From Planctomycetota bacterium (GTDB lineage: Bacteria; Planctomycetota; Phycisphaerae; Sedimentisphaerales; Anaerobacaceae), in the NCBI GenBank assembly GCA_025459125.1, contig JALORE010000002.1, positions 1-64,000 on the forward strand: a DNA stretch of 64,000 nt, read 5' to 3'. The notes below the pieces were generated by a model. The model was given only the letters and a program-made list of their open reading frames with translations, had not been told where the DNA came from and ran no database searches. This document shows positions 18,768-26,778 of this stretch, in pieces. The number at the start of each line of letters is the position of its first letter. The first letter of the stretch is position 1. The position numbers and the translations under genes were made by a program.

Positions 18768-20861
18768 CTACTTGCGGGCGGCTTGTTTCTCGCGGCGCTG
18801 GGCGATGATTTCTTCGGCCAGCTTGGCGGGGACGCGGGCGTAGTGCGACATCTCCATCGAGAAGGTGGCCATGCCCTTGCTCAGGCCGCGGACGACCGTG
18901 GCGTAGCCGAACATGTTGGCCAGCGGGACCTCCGCGCGGACGACGGCACAGGTGTCGCGGGCCTCGGTCTCCAGGATGATGCCCCGGCGGCTGTTGAGGT
19001 CGCCGACGATGGAACCCTGGTACTCGCGCGGCATCTCGACCTCGACCTTCATGACCGGCTCCATCAGGCAGGGCTTGGCCTTGCGGAACGCCTCGGCGAA
19101 CGCGTCGCGGGCGGCGATGCGGAAGGCCATTTCGCTGGAATCGACCGCGTGGAACGAGCCGTCGTCGAGACACATCTTGCAGCCGACGACCTCATAACCG
19201 GCCAGCGGTCCTTTCTTCAGGGCCGCCACAAAGCCCTTGTTCACGGCGGGGATGTATTCCCCGGGGATGCGGCCGTTGGTGATGTTGTCTTCGAATTCGT
19301 AGGGTGATTCATAGCCCGGCGGCAGTGGAATCAGGCGGCCGACCACGTGGGCGAACTGGCCCGAGCCGCCGGTCTGCTTCTTGTGCCGGTAGTCGTACTT
19401 GGCTTCGACGGTGGGGGCTTCGCGGTAGCTGACGCTCGGCGCGCCGACGGTGACATTGGCGCGGTACTCGCGGCGCATCCGCTCGATGTAGATGTCCAGG
19501 TGCAACTCGCCCATGCCGGCGATGATCGTCTCGCTGGTCTGCGGATCGGTCGAGACGCGGAAGGTCGGGTCCTCTTTCATGAACCGGCCCAGGGCCTTGG
19601 CCATCCGCTCCTGGTCGGCGTTGCTGGCGGGCGTGACGGACAGGCTGATGACCGGGTTGGCCACAAAAATGCTTTCGAGCGAGTAGTTGACGCCCTCCCC
19701 GCAGAGGGTGTCGCCGTTGGCGCAGTCCACCGCCAGCAGGGCGATGATGTCGCCCGGCCCGGCGTCGGTGATGTCCTGGCGGTCGTTGGCGTGCATGCGG
19801 ACGATCCGCCCGACGCGCAGCGTGCGATTCGTGCGGGCGTTGCGGTACTGGCCGCCTTTGACGAGCCTGCCCTGGTAGACGCGGACGTAGCTCAACTGGC
19901 CGAACGGCTCATCGGTGATCTTGTAGACCATCGCCACCAGCGGAGCGTCCGGGTCGGCGGCCAGCGGCACCTCCGTGCCGGCGTTGTCGTGGTCGCGGGC
20001 AAACGAGGATCGGTCCAGCGGACTGGGCAAGTAGTCGCAGACGGCGTCGAGCAGCGGCTGGACGCCCTTGTTCTTGAAGGCGGAGCCCATCATCAACGGC
20101 ACGATGTCGCGGTTGATCGTCGCCTCGCGAATCGTCCGGCGGATCATCTCCTCGTCCACGGGCTGCTCGTCCAGGAGCCGCTCGGTCATCTCATCATCGT
20201 ACATGCTCAGGGCGTCGAGCATGTCGTGCCGGGCCTTGGCGGCGGCGGCCTGACAGGCGGCGGGAATGGGCCGGCGCACGACGTCTTCGCCGTCGTCGCC
20301 CTCGAAGGTCAGGGCTTCCATCGTGATCAGGTCGATTACGCCCTGGAAGCTCTCCGCGAGGCCCATGTTCAACTGCAGGGGCACCACATTGAGCCCCAGC
20401 TTCTCCCGAATCTCCCGGCAGACCCGCTCGGGGTCGGCCCCGGTACGGTCCATCTTGTTGACGAACGCAATGCGCGGCACGCGGTACCGCTTCATCTGCT
20501 GATCGACGGTGAACGACTGGCTCTGCACGCCGCCCACGGCGCACAGGACCATGATTGCCCCATCCAGAACGCGGAGCGACCGCTCGACCTCGACGGTGAA
20601 ATCCACGTGCCCGGGCGTGTCGATCAGGTTGATGCACTGGCCCTGCCAGGCGACCTGCGTGGCGGCGGACTTGATCGTGATGCCGCGCTCACGCTCGAGG
20701 TCCATGAAGTCCATGGTGGCGCCGCCCTCGCCGCCGTCATGCACCTCCTGCATGCGGTGAATCCGACCACAGTAATAGAGAATGCGCTCGCTCAGGGTCG
20801 TTTTGCCCGAGTCGATATGCGCTGAGATCCCGATGTTCCGAATTTTGCTGATCTTTTCCAT
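18768..20861 (-). CDS. fusA: Elongation factor G, spdEFG1/mtEFG1-like
   Basis: NIGISAHIDSGKTTLSERILYYCGRI, DTPGHVDFTVEVERSLRVLDGAIMVLCAVGGVQSQ, NKMDRTGADP, GMGELHLDIYIERM. Confidence 0.96.
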   Translation of the reverse strand: MEKISKIRNIGISAHIDSGKTTLSERILYYCGRIHRMQEVHDGGEGGATMDFMDLERERGITIKSAATQVAWQGQCINLIDTPGHVDFTVEVERSLRVLDGAIMVLCAVGGVQSQSFTVDQQMKRYRVPRIAFVNKMDRTGADPERVCREIREKLGLNVVPLQLNMGLAESFQGVIDLITMEALTFEGDDGEDVVRRPIPAACQAAAAKARHDMLDALSMYDDEMTERLLDEQPVDEEMIRRTIREATINRDIVPLMMGSAFKNKGVQPLLDAVCDYLPSPLDRSSFARDHDNAGTEVPLAADPDAPLVAMVYKITDEPFGQLSYVRVYQGRLVKGGQYRNARTNRTLRVGRIVRMHANDRQDITDAGPGDIIALLAVDCANGDTLCGEGVNYSLESIFVANPVISLSVTPASNADQERMAKALGRFMKEDPTFRVSTDPQTSETIIAGMGELHLDIYIERMRREYRANVTVGAPSVSYREAPTVEAKYDYRHKKQTGGSGQFAHVVGRLIPLPPGYESPYEFEDNITNGRIPGEYIPAVNKGFVAALKKGPLAGYEVVGCKMCLDDGSFHAVDSSEMAFRIAARDAFAEAFRKAKPCLMEPVMKVEVEMPREYQGSIVGDLNSRRGIILETEARDTCAVVRAEVPLANMFGYATVVRGLSKGMATFSMEMSHYARVPAKLAEEIIAQRREKQAARK

Positions 20862-21100
20862 GGTTCTTCAACGTTATCGGTCAAAACTAAATCCAACTCC
20901 AGCAGAGAGGGTGCGTATCCCGCACCACTTTGTGCCGCCGAAGGGATGGTGCGTGAACCGCACCTACGGCTGGCGGTGGACCGCCGGCTCCCGGCTCCCG
21001 ATGGCCGGCTGCCCATCCTTGTTCGCTTCTCGATGGTGAATGCTCGTGAACTCTGAGCACTACCGTAAGTTCCAGGTGAGGCAAGTAGCGGATCGCCAAC

Positions 21101-21135
21101 GGGTTCCCCAACCCGATGCATCGCGTTTGGGGTCC
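21101..21135. repeat. Palindromic module ttccccaacccgatgcatcgcgtttggggtccca
   Basis: Shared word with 35845-35875. Confidence 0.5.
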
Positions 21136-21231
21136 CACCCCCGATCCTGCACCAGAAGAAGCGAGAAAGACTCAATATACCGGATTGCCCCGGGTCAAGG
21201 CAACAGAAATTTCCTTAATTTTACGAGACAC

Positions 21232-21264
21232 CCCGGTGCGGGTTCGCTCCCGCGCCGGGTTTTT
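21232..21264 (+). terminator. Terminator-like GC hairpin followed by T5
   Basis: CCCGG-T-GCGGG ttcgct CCCGC-G-CCGGG TTTTT. Confidence 0.65.
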
Positions 21265-21395
21265 GGGGCGTACGGAGGGCGAGCGAGGCTCCGCAAGAAC
21301 TACCCCCTTGAGAAATGAGGCCAAAAGGTGTAAGAGAGTGAGAGAAAATCGCCCGGGTGAATTCGTGTCCTTATTTGGCATCCGGAGGCATCAGG

Positions 21396-22934
21396 ATGAG
21401 GAACATGAACGTGCTATTCGCCCTTTTCGTTCTCGTTGCCGTACTGTCCGCACCGGATCGAGGGTCGGCTTCCGCCGCGGTTTATCCGCCGATGGACTCC
21501 GCTTTCGACATCGCCCGGTCGGAGAGCCAGGACATCGTCTACTTCCGCAGCGAGGACGTGCTGCAGGGCCAGGTGCTCAACGAAGAAATCCGCTTGGTCA
21601 CGCAGTATGGGACGCTGGCGCTGCCGCTGCGCCGCTGTGCCGGGGTTTCTTTCGAAGGGAGCCGGGCCAATCGGGATGCGGTGGTCACCGTCAACTTCAA
21701 CCGCCTGACCGGCATCGTCAGCGATCGCATCCTGCGGTTCCGGATCGGGGCTTCCGGCAAGGAAGTACCCCTCCGTAAGGAGAGCATTGCCTATATCCTG
21801 CTCAAGAAGGCGCCCGGGGAGACGGACTTCCTCGCGGGCCAGGAGCCACCGGACCTGTTCATTATGGCCAACGGCGACCTGCTCAGCGGCAAGCCGGCGG
21901 AGCCGGCGGTGGAGATTCGCACCGATTACGGGCGGGTTCCTATTCCCTTTCGCGAAATCAAGGAAGTCCGCATGGTGGGGGAGGGGGACATTACCGCGCT
22001 GGTCACAAAGACCGCCGGCGACCCGATCCGGGGGGCCTGGGACACCACAGATCTATCCCTGAGCCTGGAAGTGGGACAGAACCTGCCGGCCGTCTACAAG
22101 GACATGTTCGCCCGGATCCTGGTCGGCCGGGCCCGGGAGTTGGCGCCCGCTCAATTGGGCGTCCCGCCGGTCGTGACCGGTGAGCCGACTGGTGCGCCCG
22201 CCGTACCGCTGCTGCTGCTGGACGAGCCGACGATTACGCTGGACGTGGGCAAGCAGGTGACGATGAAGCTCGCCCTGATCCCGGCGGGCAAGTTCCTGAT
22301 GGGCAGTCCCGCCGACGAAGGCGGCCGCGATGAGGATGAGGGGCCGCAGCGCGAGGTCGTGATTTCCCGGCCCTTCTATATGGGCGTGCACGAGGTGACG
22401 CAGGGTCAGTACGAAGCCATTATGGGAGCCAATCCGAGCAAGTACGTCGATGCCGCCAAGCCGGTGGAGTGCGTCTCCTGGGACGATGCGGTCGAGTTCT
22501 GCCGGCGGCTTTCCCGCCGGACGCACCAGGTGGTCGCGTTGCCGACGGAGGCCCAGTGGGAATATGCCGGCCGGTCGGGAATGAAAGGGCGTTTCGGCTT
22601 TGGCGACGACGACCGCCAGCTCTTCAGTTATGCGCGGTACAGCCAGAGTGTAGAAGCGGGCACCGCCGCGGTGGGTGCCAGGAAGCCCAACGCCTGGGGC
22701 CTGCACGACATGCACGGCAACGTCTGGGAATGGTGCAGCGACTGGTATGCCAGCTCGTACGTCAACGCCGCCGCGCAGGACCCCACGGGGTCGCTCTCGG
22801 GCCAGGGGCGCGTGCTGCGGGGCGGCTGCTGGGTCAACACCTCCGAGGGCTGCCGCTGTGCGATCCGCAACAAGAGCGCTCCCGATGTCCGGTATAACGG
22901 GATCGGCTTCCGCGTCGTCGTCCATCCGCGCTAA
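21396..22934 (+). CDS. SUMF1/formylglycine-generating enzyme-like domain protein with N-terminal secretion signal
   Basis: Start ATG 21396; LIPAGKFLMGSPADEGGRDEDEGPQREVVISRPFYMGVHEVTQGQYEAIMG...WDDAVEFCRRLS...LPTEAQWEYAGR...WEWCSDWY...RVLRGGCW. Confidence 0.93.
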   Translation: MRNMNVLFALFVLVAVLSAPDRGSASAAVYPPMDSAFDIARSESQDIVYFRSEDVLQGQVLNEEIRLVTQYGTLALPLRRCAGVSFEGSRANRDAVVTVNFNRLTGIVSDRILRFRIGASGKEVPLRKESIAYILLKKAPGETDFLAGQEPPDLFIMANGDLLSGKPAEPAVEIRTDYGRVPIPFREIKEVRMVGEGDITALVTKTAGDPIRGAWDTTDLSLSLEVGQNLPAVYKDMFARILVGRARELAPAQLGVPPVVTGEPTGAPAVPLLLLDEPTITLDVGKQVTMKLALIPAGKFLMGSPADEGGRDEDEGPQREVVISRPFYMGVHEVTQGQYEAIMGANPSKYVDAAKPVECVSWDDAVEFCRRLSRRTHQVVALPTEAQWEYAGRSGMKGRFGFGDDDRQLFSYARYSQSVEAGTAAVGARKPNAWGLHDMHGNVWEWCSDWYASSYVNAAAQDPTGSLSGQGRVLRGGCWVNTSEGCRCAIRNKSAPDVRYNGIGFRVVVHPR

Positions 22935-22971
22935 TCCTTTGTTCCGTGTCCTTTCGGTGCAGGGTGCAAAC

Positions 22972-24318
22972 ATGAACAGGGCAATCAGCAGACGCGAGGC
23001 CATGCGCAGCGGCCTTCTTGGTGCGGCCGGACTGCTGTGGGCTGACGGCCTGGTCGGTAGTGTGCCCGTCAGGGCATCTCAGATGACGCCTCACGGCGTC
23101 ACTACCAACGGCAAGGCCAAGGCCGTCATCCAGATCTGGATGTGGGGCGGGCCGCCGCACCTCGATACGTTCGATCCCAAGCCCGCGGCCGGTGCCGATT
23201 ATTGCGGTTCCCTGAACCGCCCGATTCCGACGAATGTCGACGGGGTCGTCATCGGCGAACTGCTTCCTCTCCTGGCCAAGCAGGCGGACAAGTACTCCAT
23301 CATCCGCAGTATGACCCACGGCATCAACGGCCACGAGACCGCCGCCTACATGGTCCAGACCGGCCGCCCGCCGGGAGGCCGGGATGTCTACCCGAGCGTC
23401 GGCGCGGTGGTCTCGCTGTTCAAGGGCTACAACGCCGGGTACAAAGGCCTGATCCCGCCCTATATCGTGCTGACGCAGCCGCAGGGGCGCTTCTCCGAGG
23501 CCGGCTTCCTGGGGGCGCGCTACAAGCCCTTCGCCACCGGCGGCGATCCCGCGCAGACCCGTTTCGCGGTCGAAGGCGTTGTGGCCCAGGGCATCACCGA
23601 TCAACGGCAGAAGGACCGCCGGGCACTGCTCCAGAAGCTGGATACGCTGGGCCAGACGATGAAGAACGACAAGTCCGTGCAAACTTTCGACCAGGCGGGA
23701 CAGCAGGCCTACGACCTGATCCTGGGCGATGCCGGCAAGGTGTTCGACCTGACGCAGGAGAAGACCGAGCTGCGGGACAGCTATGGCCGCACCACGTTCG
23801 GGCAGGCCTGCCTGGTCGCTCGGCGGCTGGTCGAGCACGGCGTCCCCTACGTCACCATCAACTACGGCGGCTGGGACACGCACGAGCAGCATTTTCAGGC
23901 CATGCGCCGCAAGCTGCCGGAGATGGACCGCGGCATGGCGACCCTGCTCCAGGACCTCTCGGAGCGCGGCCTGCTCGACAGCACCATCGTCTGGTGGAGC
24001 GGCGAATTCGGCCGCACGCCCAAGGTGGCCTGGGAACCGCCCTGGAACGGCGGGCGCCATCATTACGGCAATGTCTTCAGTGCCGTGGTTGCCGGCGGCG
24101 GCTTCAAAGGCGGTCGCGTGGTCGGGTCGTCGGATGACAAGGGCGAGCAGGTCCGGGACCGGCCGGTCTATCCGTGTGACCTGATTGCCAGCATGTACGA
24201 GTTGCTGGGCATCGATCCCGCGGGCAAGCTGCCGCATCCGCAGGGCCTGGAAGCCCGCGCCATACCGACCGCCGCCGACGGCGTGAAGATGGGCGGCCCC
24301 CTGAAGGAGATCATGTGA
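22972..24318 (+). CDS. DUF1501 family protein
   Basis: Start ATG 22972 (MNRAISRREAMRSGLLGAAGLL); KAVIQIWMWGGPPHLDTFDPKP, GGWDTHEQHFQAM, VWWSGEFGRTPK, GGRHHYGNVFSAVVAGGGFKGGRVVGSSD. Confidence 0.95.
   Translation: MNRAISRREAMRSGLLGAAGLLWADGLVGSVPVRASQMTPHGVTTNGKAKAVIQIWMWGGPPHLDTFDPKPAAGADYCGSLNRPIPTNVDGVVIGELLPLLAKQADKYSIIRSMTHGINGHETAAYMVQTGRPPGGRDVYPSVGAVVSLFKGYNAGYKGLIPPYIVLTQPQGRFSEAGFLGARYKPFATGGDPAQTRFAVEGVVAQGITDQRQKDRRALLQKLDTLGQTMKNDKSVQTFDQAGQQAYDLILGDAGKVFDLTQEKTELRDSYGRTTFGQACLVARRLVEHGVPYVTINYGGWDTHEQHFQAMRRKLPEMDRGMATLLQDLSERGLLDSTIVWWSGEFGRTPKVAWEPPWNGGRHHYGNVFSAVVAGGGFKGGRVVGSSDDKGEQVRDRPVYPCDLIASMYELLGIDPAGKLPHPQGLEARAIPTAADGVKMGGPLKEIM
23081..23109 (+). repeat. Family F copy inside DUF1501 CDS
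   Basis: agatgacgcctcacggcgtcactac; same word at 41218-41241 and (reverse) 11076-11098. Confidence 0.7.
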
Positions 24319-26570
24319 TGCACCCGGCGTCATGGCGAGCGAAGCGAAGCAGTCTCAACGCCTCGGAGGAGAATCCGCATTGCTGTGGCGTGTGGCCGGT
24401 ATACCGTGGCAGATGCACGCCTCCGCGTAGGGCGAACGTCCCCGTTCGCCTTTTGGGGACGGGAGGACCATGCGAACCATCGTGCGAAGCCGCACGACCT
24501 GGGGGCCGAGCGGGGACGCTCGCCCTGCGAAGAAGGGCATCCATCGCCACTTCATTCCGGGCGCACGCCAGGTGGGCGCGGGCCGCCGGCTGGGCCTTGG
24601 GTATCCTCCTGGCCCTGGCCCCGGCCGCGTGGACCCAGCCGCGTGCCCCGCGCATGGCATATATCTATCCCGCCGGCGGCCGGCAGGGGGATACGTTCCA
24701 GATCGAGATCGGCGGGCAGTACCTGGACGGCGTGATGGCGGCCTACGTCTCCGGCGGCGGCGTTCGCGTCACAGTGATCGAGCACCTCAAGCCGATGGCG
24801 GCGCAACTGTCCAACGATCTGCGCATCCGCAGCCGCGAGCTGCAAAAGAAAGGCACCGACGCGGCCAGCCGCCAGGAGATCGCCGAGATCCAGAAGCAGT
24901 TCGACGCCAGCACCAACCAGGCGGCCTATCCCGTATTCTCGGAGACGGTGACCTGCAGGGTGACGGTGGCCCCGAATGCCGAGCCGGGCGACCGGGAATT
25001 GCGGCTGCAGACCGCGGCGGGTTTGACGAATCCGCTGGTGTTCTGCGTGGGGCAATTCCCCGAGTTTTGCGAGCCGCGGTGGCACGGCGGCACCGCGGAT
25101 GCAAACATGGCCGTGACGCTCCCGGTCACCATCAACGGCCGGATCGTGCCGGGCAGCGCGGAACGCTATCGCGCGGTGCAGCGCCGGACGCAGCCCTACC
25201 TGCCTGCGGACCGGGACCGGTATCGCTTCGCCGCCCGCAAAGGCCAGCGGCTGGTCTGCGCGGTCAAAGCGCGGGAGTTGATGCCGTACCTGGCGGACGC
25301 CGTACCCGGCTGGTTTCAGGGCACGGTGACACTTTACGACGCCCAAGGCAAAGAGCTGGCCTATGACGACGATTACCGCTTCCATCCCGATCCTGTCCTG
25401 TACTATGAGGTCCCTGCGGACGGCGAGTACCTGCTGGAGATCAAGGATGCGATCTACCGCGGCCGCGAGGATTTCGTCTACCGGATCACGCTGGGCGAGC
25501 CGCCGTTTGTGACGAGCGTCTTCCCGCTGGGAGGCCGGGCGGGCAGCCAGACCGGCGTCGAGCTCCGGGGCTGGAACCTGCCGACGAACAAGCTGACGAT
25601 GGATACCCGGAATAAGAAAGCCGGTGTCTATCCGGTTTCGACGCGCACGAAGAACCTCGCCTCCAACCACCTGCCCTTTGTGGTGGACACGCTGCCGGAG
25701 AGTCTCGAGAAGGAGCCCAATAATCAGCTCGCGGAGGCCCAAAAGGTGACGCTTCCCGTCGTCATCAACGGTCGGATCGACACGGCCGGCGACGGCGATG
25801 TGTTCAGCTTTACCGCCCGCGCCGGCGACCAGATCGTGGCCGAAGTTTACGCCCGCCGGCTCGATTCCCCGCTGGATTCCGTGCTCAAACTGACAGACGC
25901 CCAGGGCCGGCAACTGGCGTTCAACGATGATTGCGAGGACAAAGGCGCGGGCCGATACACGCATTTCGCCGATTCCCTGCTCACCGCTGCCATACCCGCG
26001 AACGGCACCTATCTGGTATACCTCGGCGACGCCCAGCAGAAGGGTGGCCCGGAGTACGCGTACCGCGTTCGTATCAGTCCGCCGCGGCCGGATTTCGATT
26101 TGCGCATCGTGCCCTCCACGGTCAATGTCGCGGCCGGCGGGACGGCCCGCCTCACCGTGTATGCCCTGCGCAAGGACGGCTTCACGGGCGAGATTGCGCT
26201 GACCCTGAAGGATGCCCCGAAAGGCTACGGATTGAAGAAGGACGACAAAGTGCCGGCCGGCCAGGACAAAGCGGACGTGACGCTGACGGTCCCGCCGGCC
26301 CTTCCGGCCGAGCCGGTGAGCCTGACCGTCGAAGGCCGCGCCACGGCTGGCGGCCAGCAGGTCGTCCGGCCGGCGGTGCCCGCGGAGGACATGATGCAGG
26401 CCTTCGCCTACCGGCACCTGGTCATTGCCAACGAACTCAAGGTGGCCATCCTCAAACGCGCCAGCGTCGTGCCCGCCGCCAAAGCCCTCGGCACGCAGCC
26501 CGTGAAACTCCCCGCCGGAGGTGCCACCCGGTTCTCTTCCAATTCCGAGCCAGAGCCTCCGATAAGATGA
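24318..26570 (+). CDS. Planctomycete-type secreted protein with pre-peptidase C-terminal (PPC)-like domains
   Basis: MAYIYPAGGRQGDTFQIEIGGQYLDG; EKEPNNQLAEAQKVTLPVVINGRIDTAGDGDVFSFTARAGD; ATG 24318 overlaps upstream TGA; N-terminal ~75 codons are repeat-derived, start uncertain. Confidence 0.85.
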   Translation: MHPASWRAKRSSLNASEENPHCCGVWPVYRGRCTPPRRANVPVRLLGTGGPCEPSCEAARPGGRAGTLALRRRASIATSFRAHARWARAAGWALGILLALAPAAWTQPRAPRMAYIYPAGGRQGDTFQIEIGGQYLDGVMAAYVSGGGVRVTVIEHLKPMAAQLSNDLRIRSRELQKKGTDAASRQEIAEIQKQFDASTNQAAYPVFSETVTCRVTVAPNAEPGDRELRLQTAAGLTNPLVFCVGQFPEFCEPRWHGGTADANMAVTLPVTINGRIVPGSAERYRAVQRRTQPYLPADRDRYRFAARKGQRLVCAVKARELMPYLADAVPGWFQGTVTLYDAQGKELAYDDDYRFHPDPVLYYEVPADGEYLLEIKDAIYRGREDFVYRITLGEPPFVTSVFPLGGRAGSQTGVELRGWNLPTNKLTMDTRNKKAGVYPVSTRTKNLASNHLPFVVDTLPESLEKEPNNQLAEAQKVTLPVVINGRIDTAGDGDVFSFTARAGDQIVAEVYARRLDSPLDSVLKLTDAQGRQLAFNDDCEDKGAGRYTHFADSLLTAAIPANGTYLVYLGDAQQKGGPEYAYRVRISPPRPDFDLRIVPSTVNVAAGGTARLTVYALRKDGFTGEIALTLKDAPKGYGLKKDDKVPAGQDKADVTLTVPPALPAEPVSLTVEGRATAGGQQVVRPAVPAEDMMQAFAYRHLVIANELKVAILKRASVVPAAKALGTQPVKLPAGGATRFSSNSEPEPPIR
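24427..24535. repeat. Family C palindromic element at the 5' end of the PPC ORF
   Basis: agggcgaacgtccccgttcgcc...gtgcgaagccgcacgacctgggggccgagcggggacgctcgccctgcgaaga. Confidence 0.7.
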
Positions 26571-26594
26571 GCTTCGCACGCCGGGGATTTGCCC

Positions 26595-26623
26595 TTGACT
26601 TGGGGGCCCTGTCGACCTATCAT
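26595..26623 (+). promoter_or_regulatory. Putative promoter TTGACT-N17-TATCAT
   Basis: Hexamers and 17-bp spacer upstream of CDS 26779. Confidence 0.6.
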
Positions 26624-26778
26624 GAAGGGTGACGGGCGGGAGTGACAATCGAGGGTCCGATGTGGAGGAGCGTCGCGCATGCGATCAGGCCGGCCCGGGA
26701 GTCAACCTCCGGAGCGGACGGTCCAGCAAATCCGGATAGACAAATCAACTTCACAACTTCTTCGATGGAGGTGCAGAG

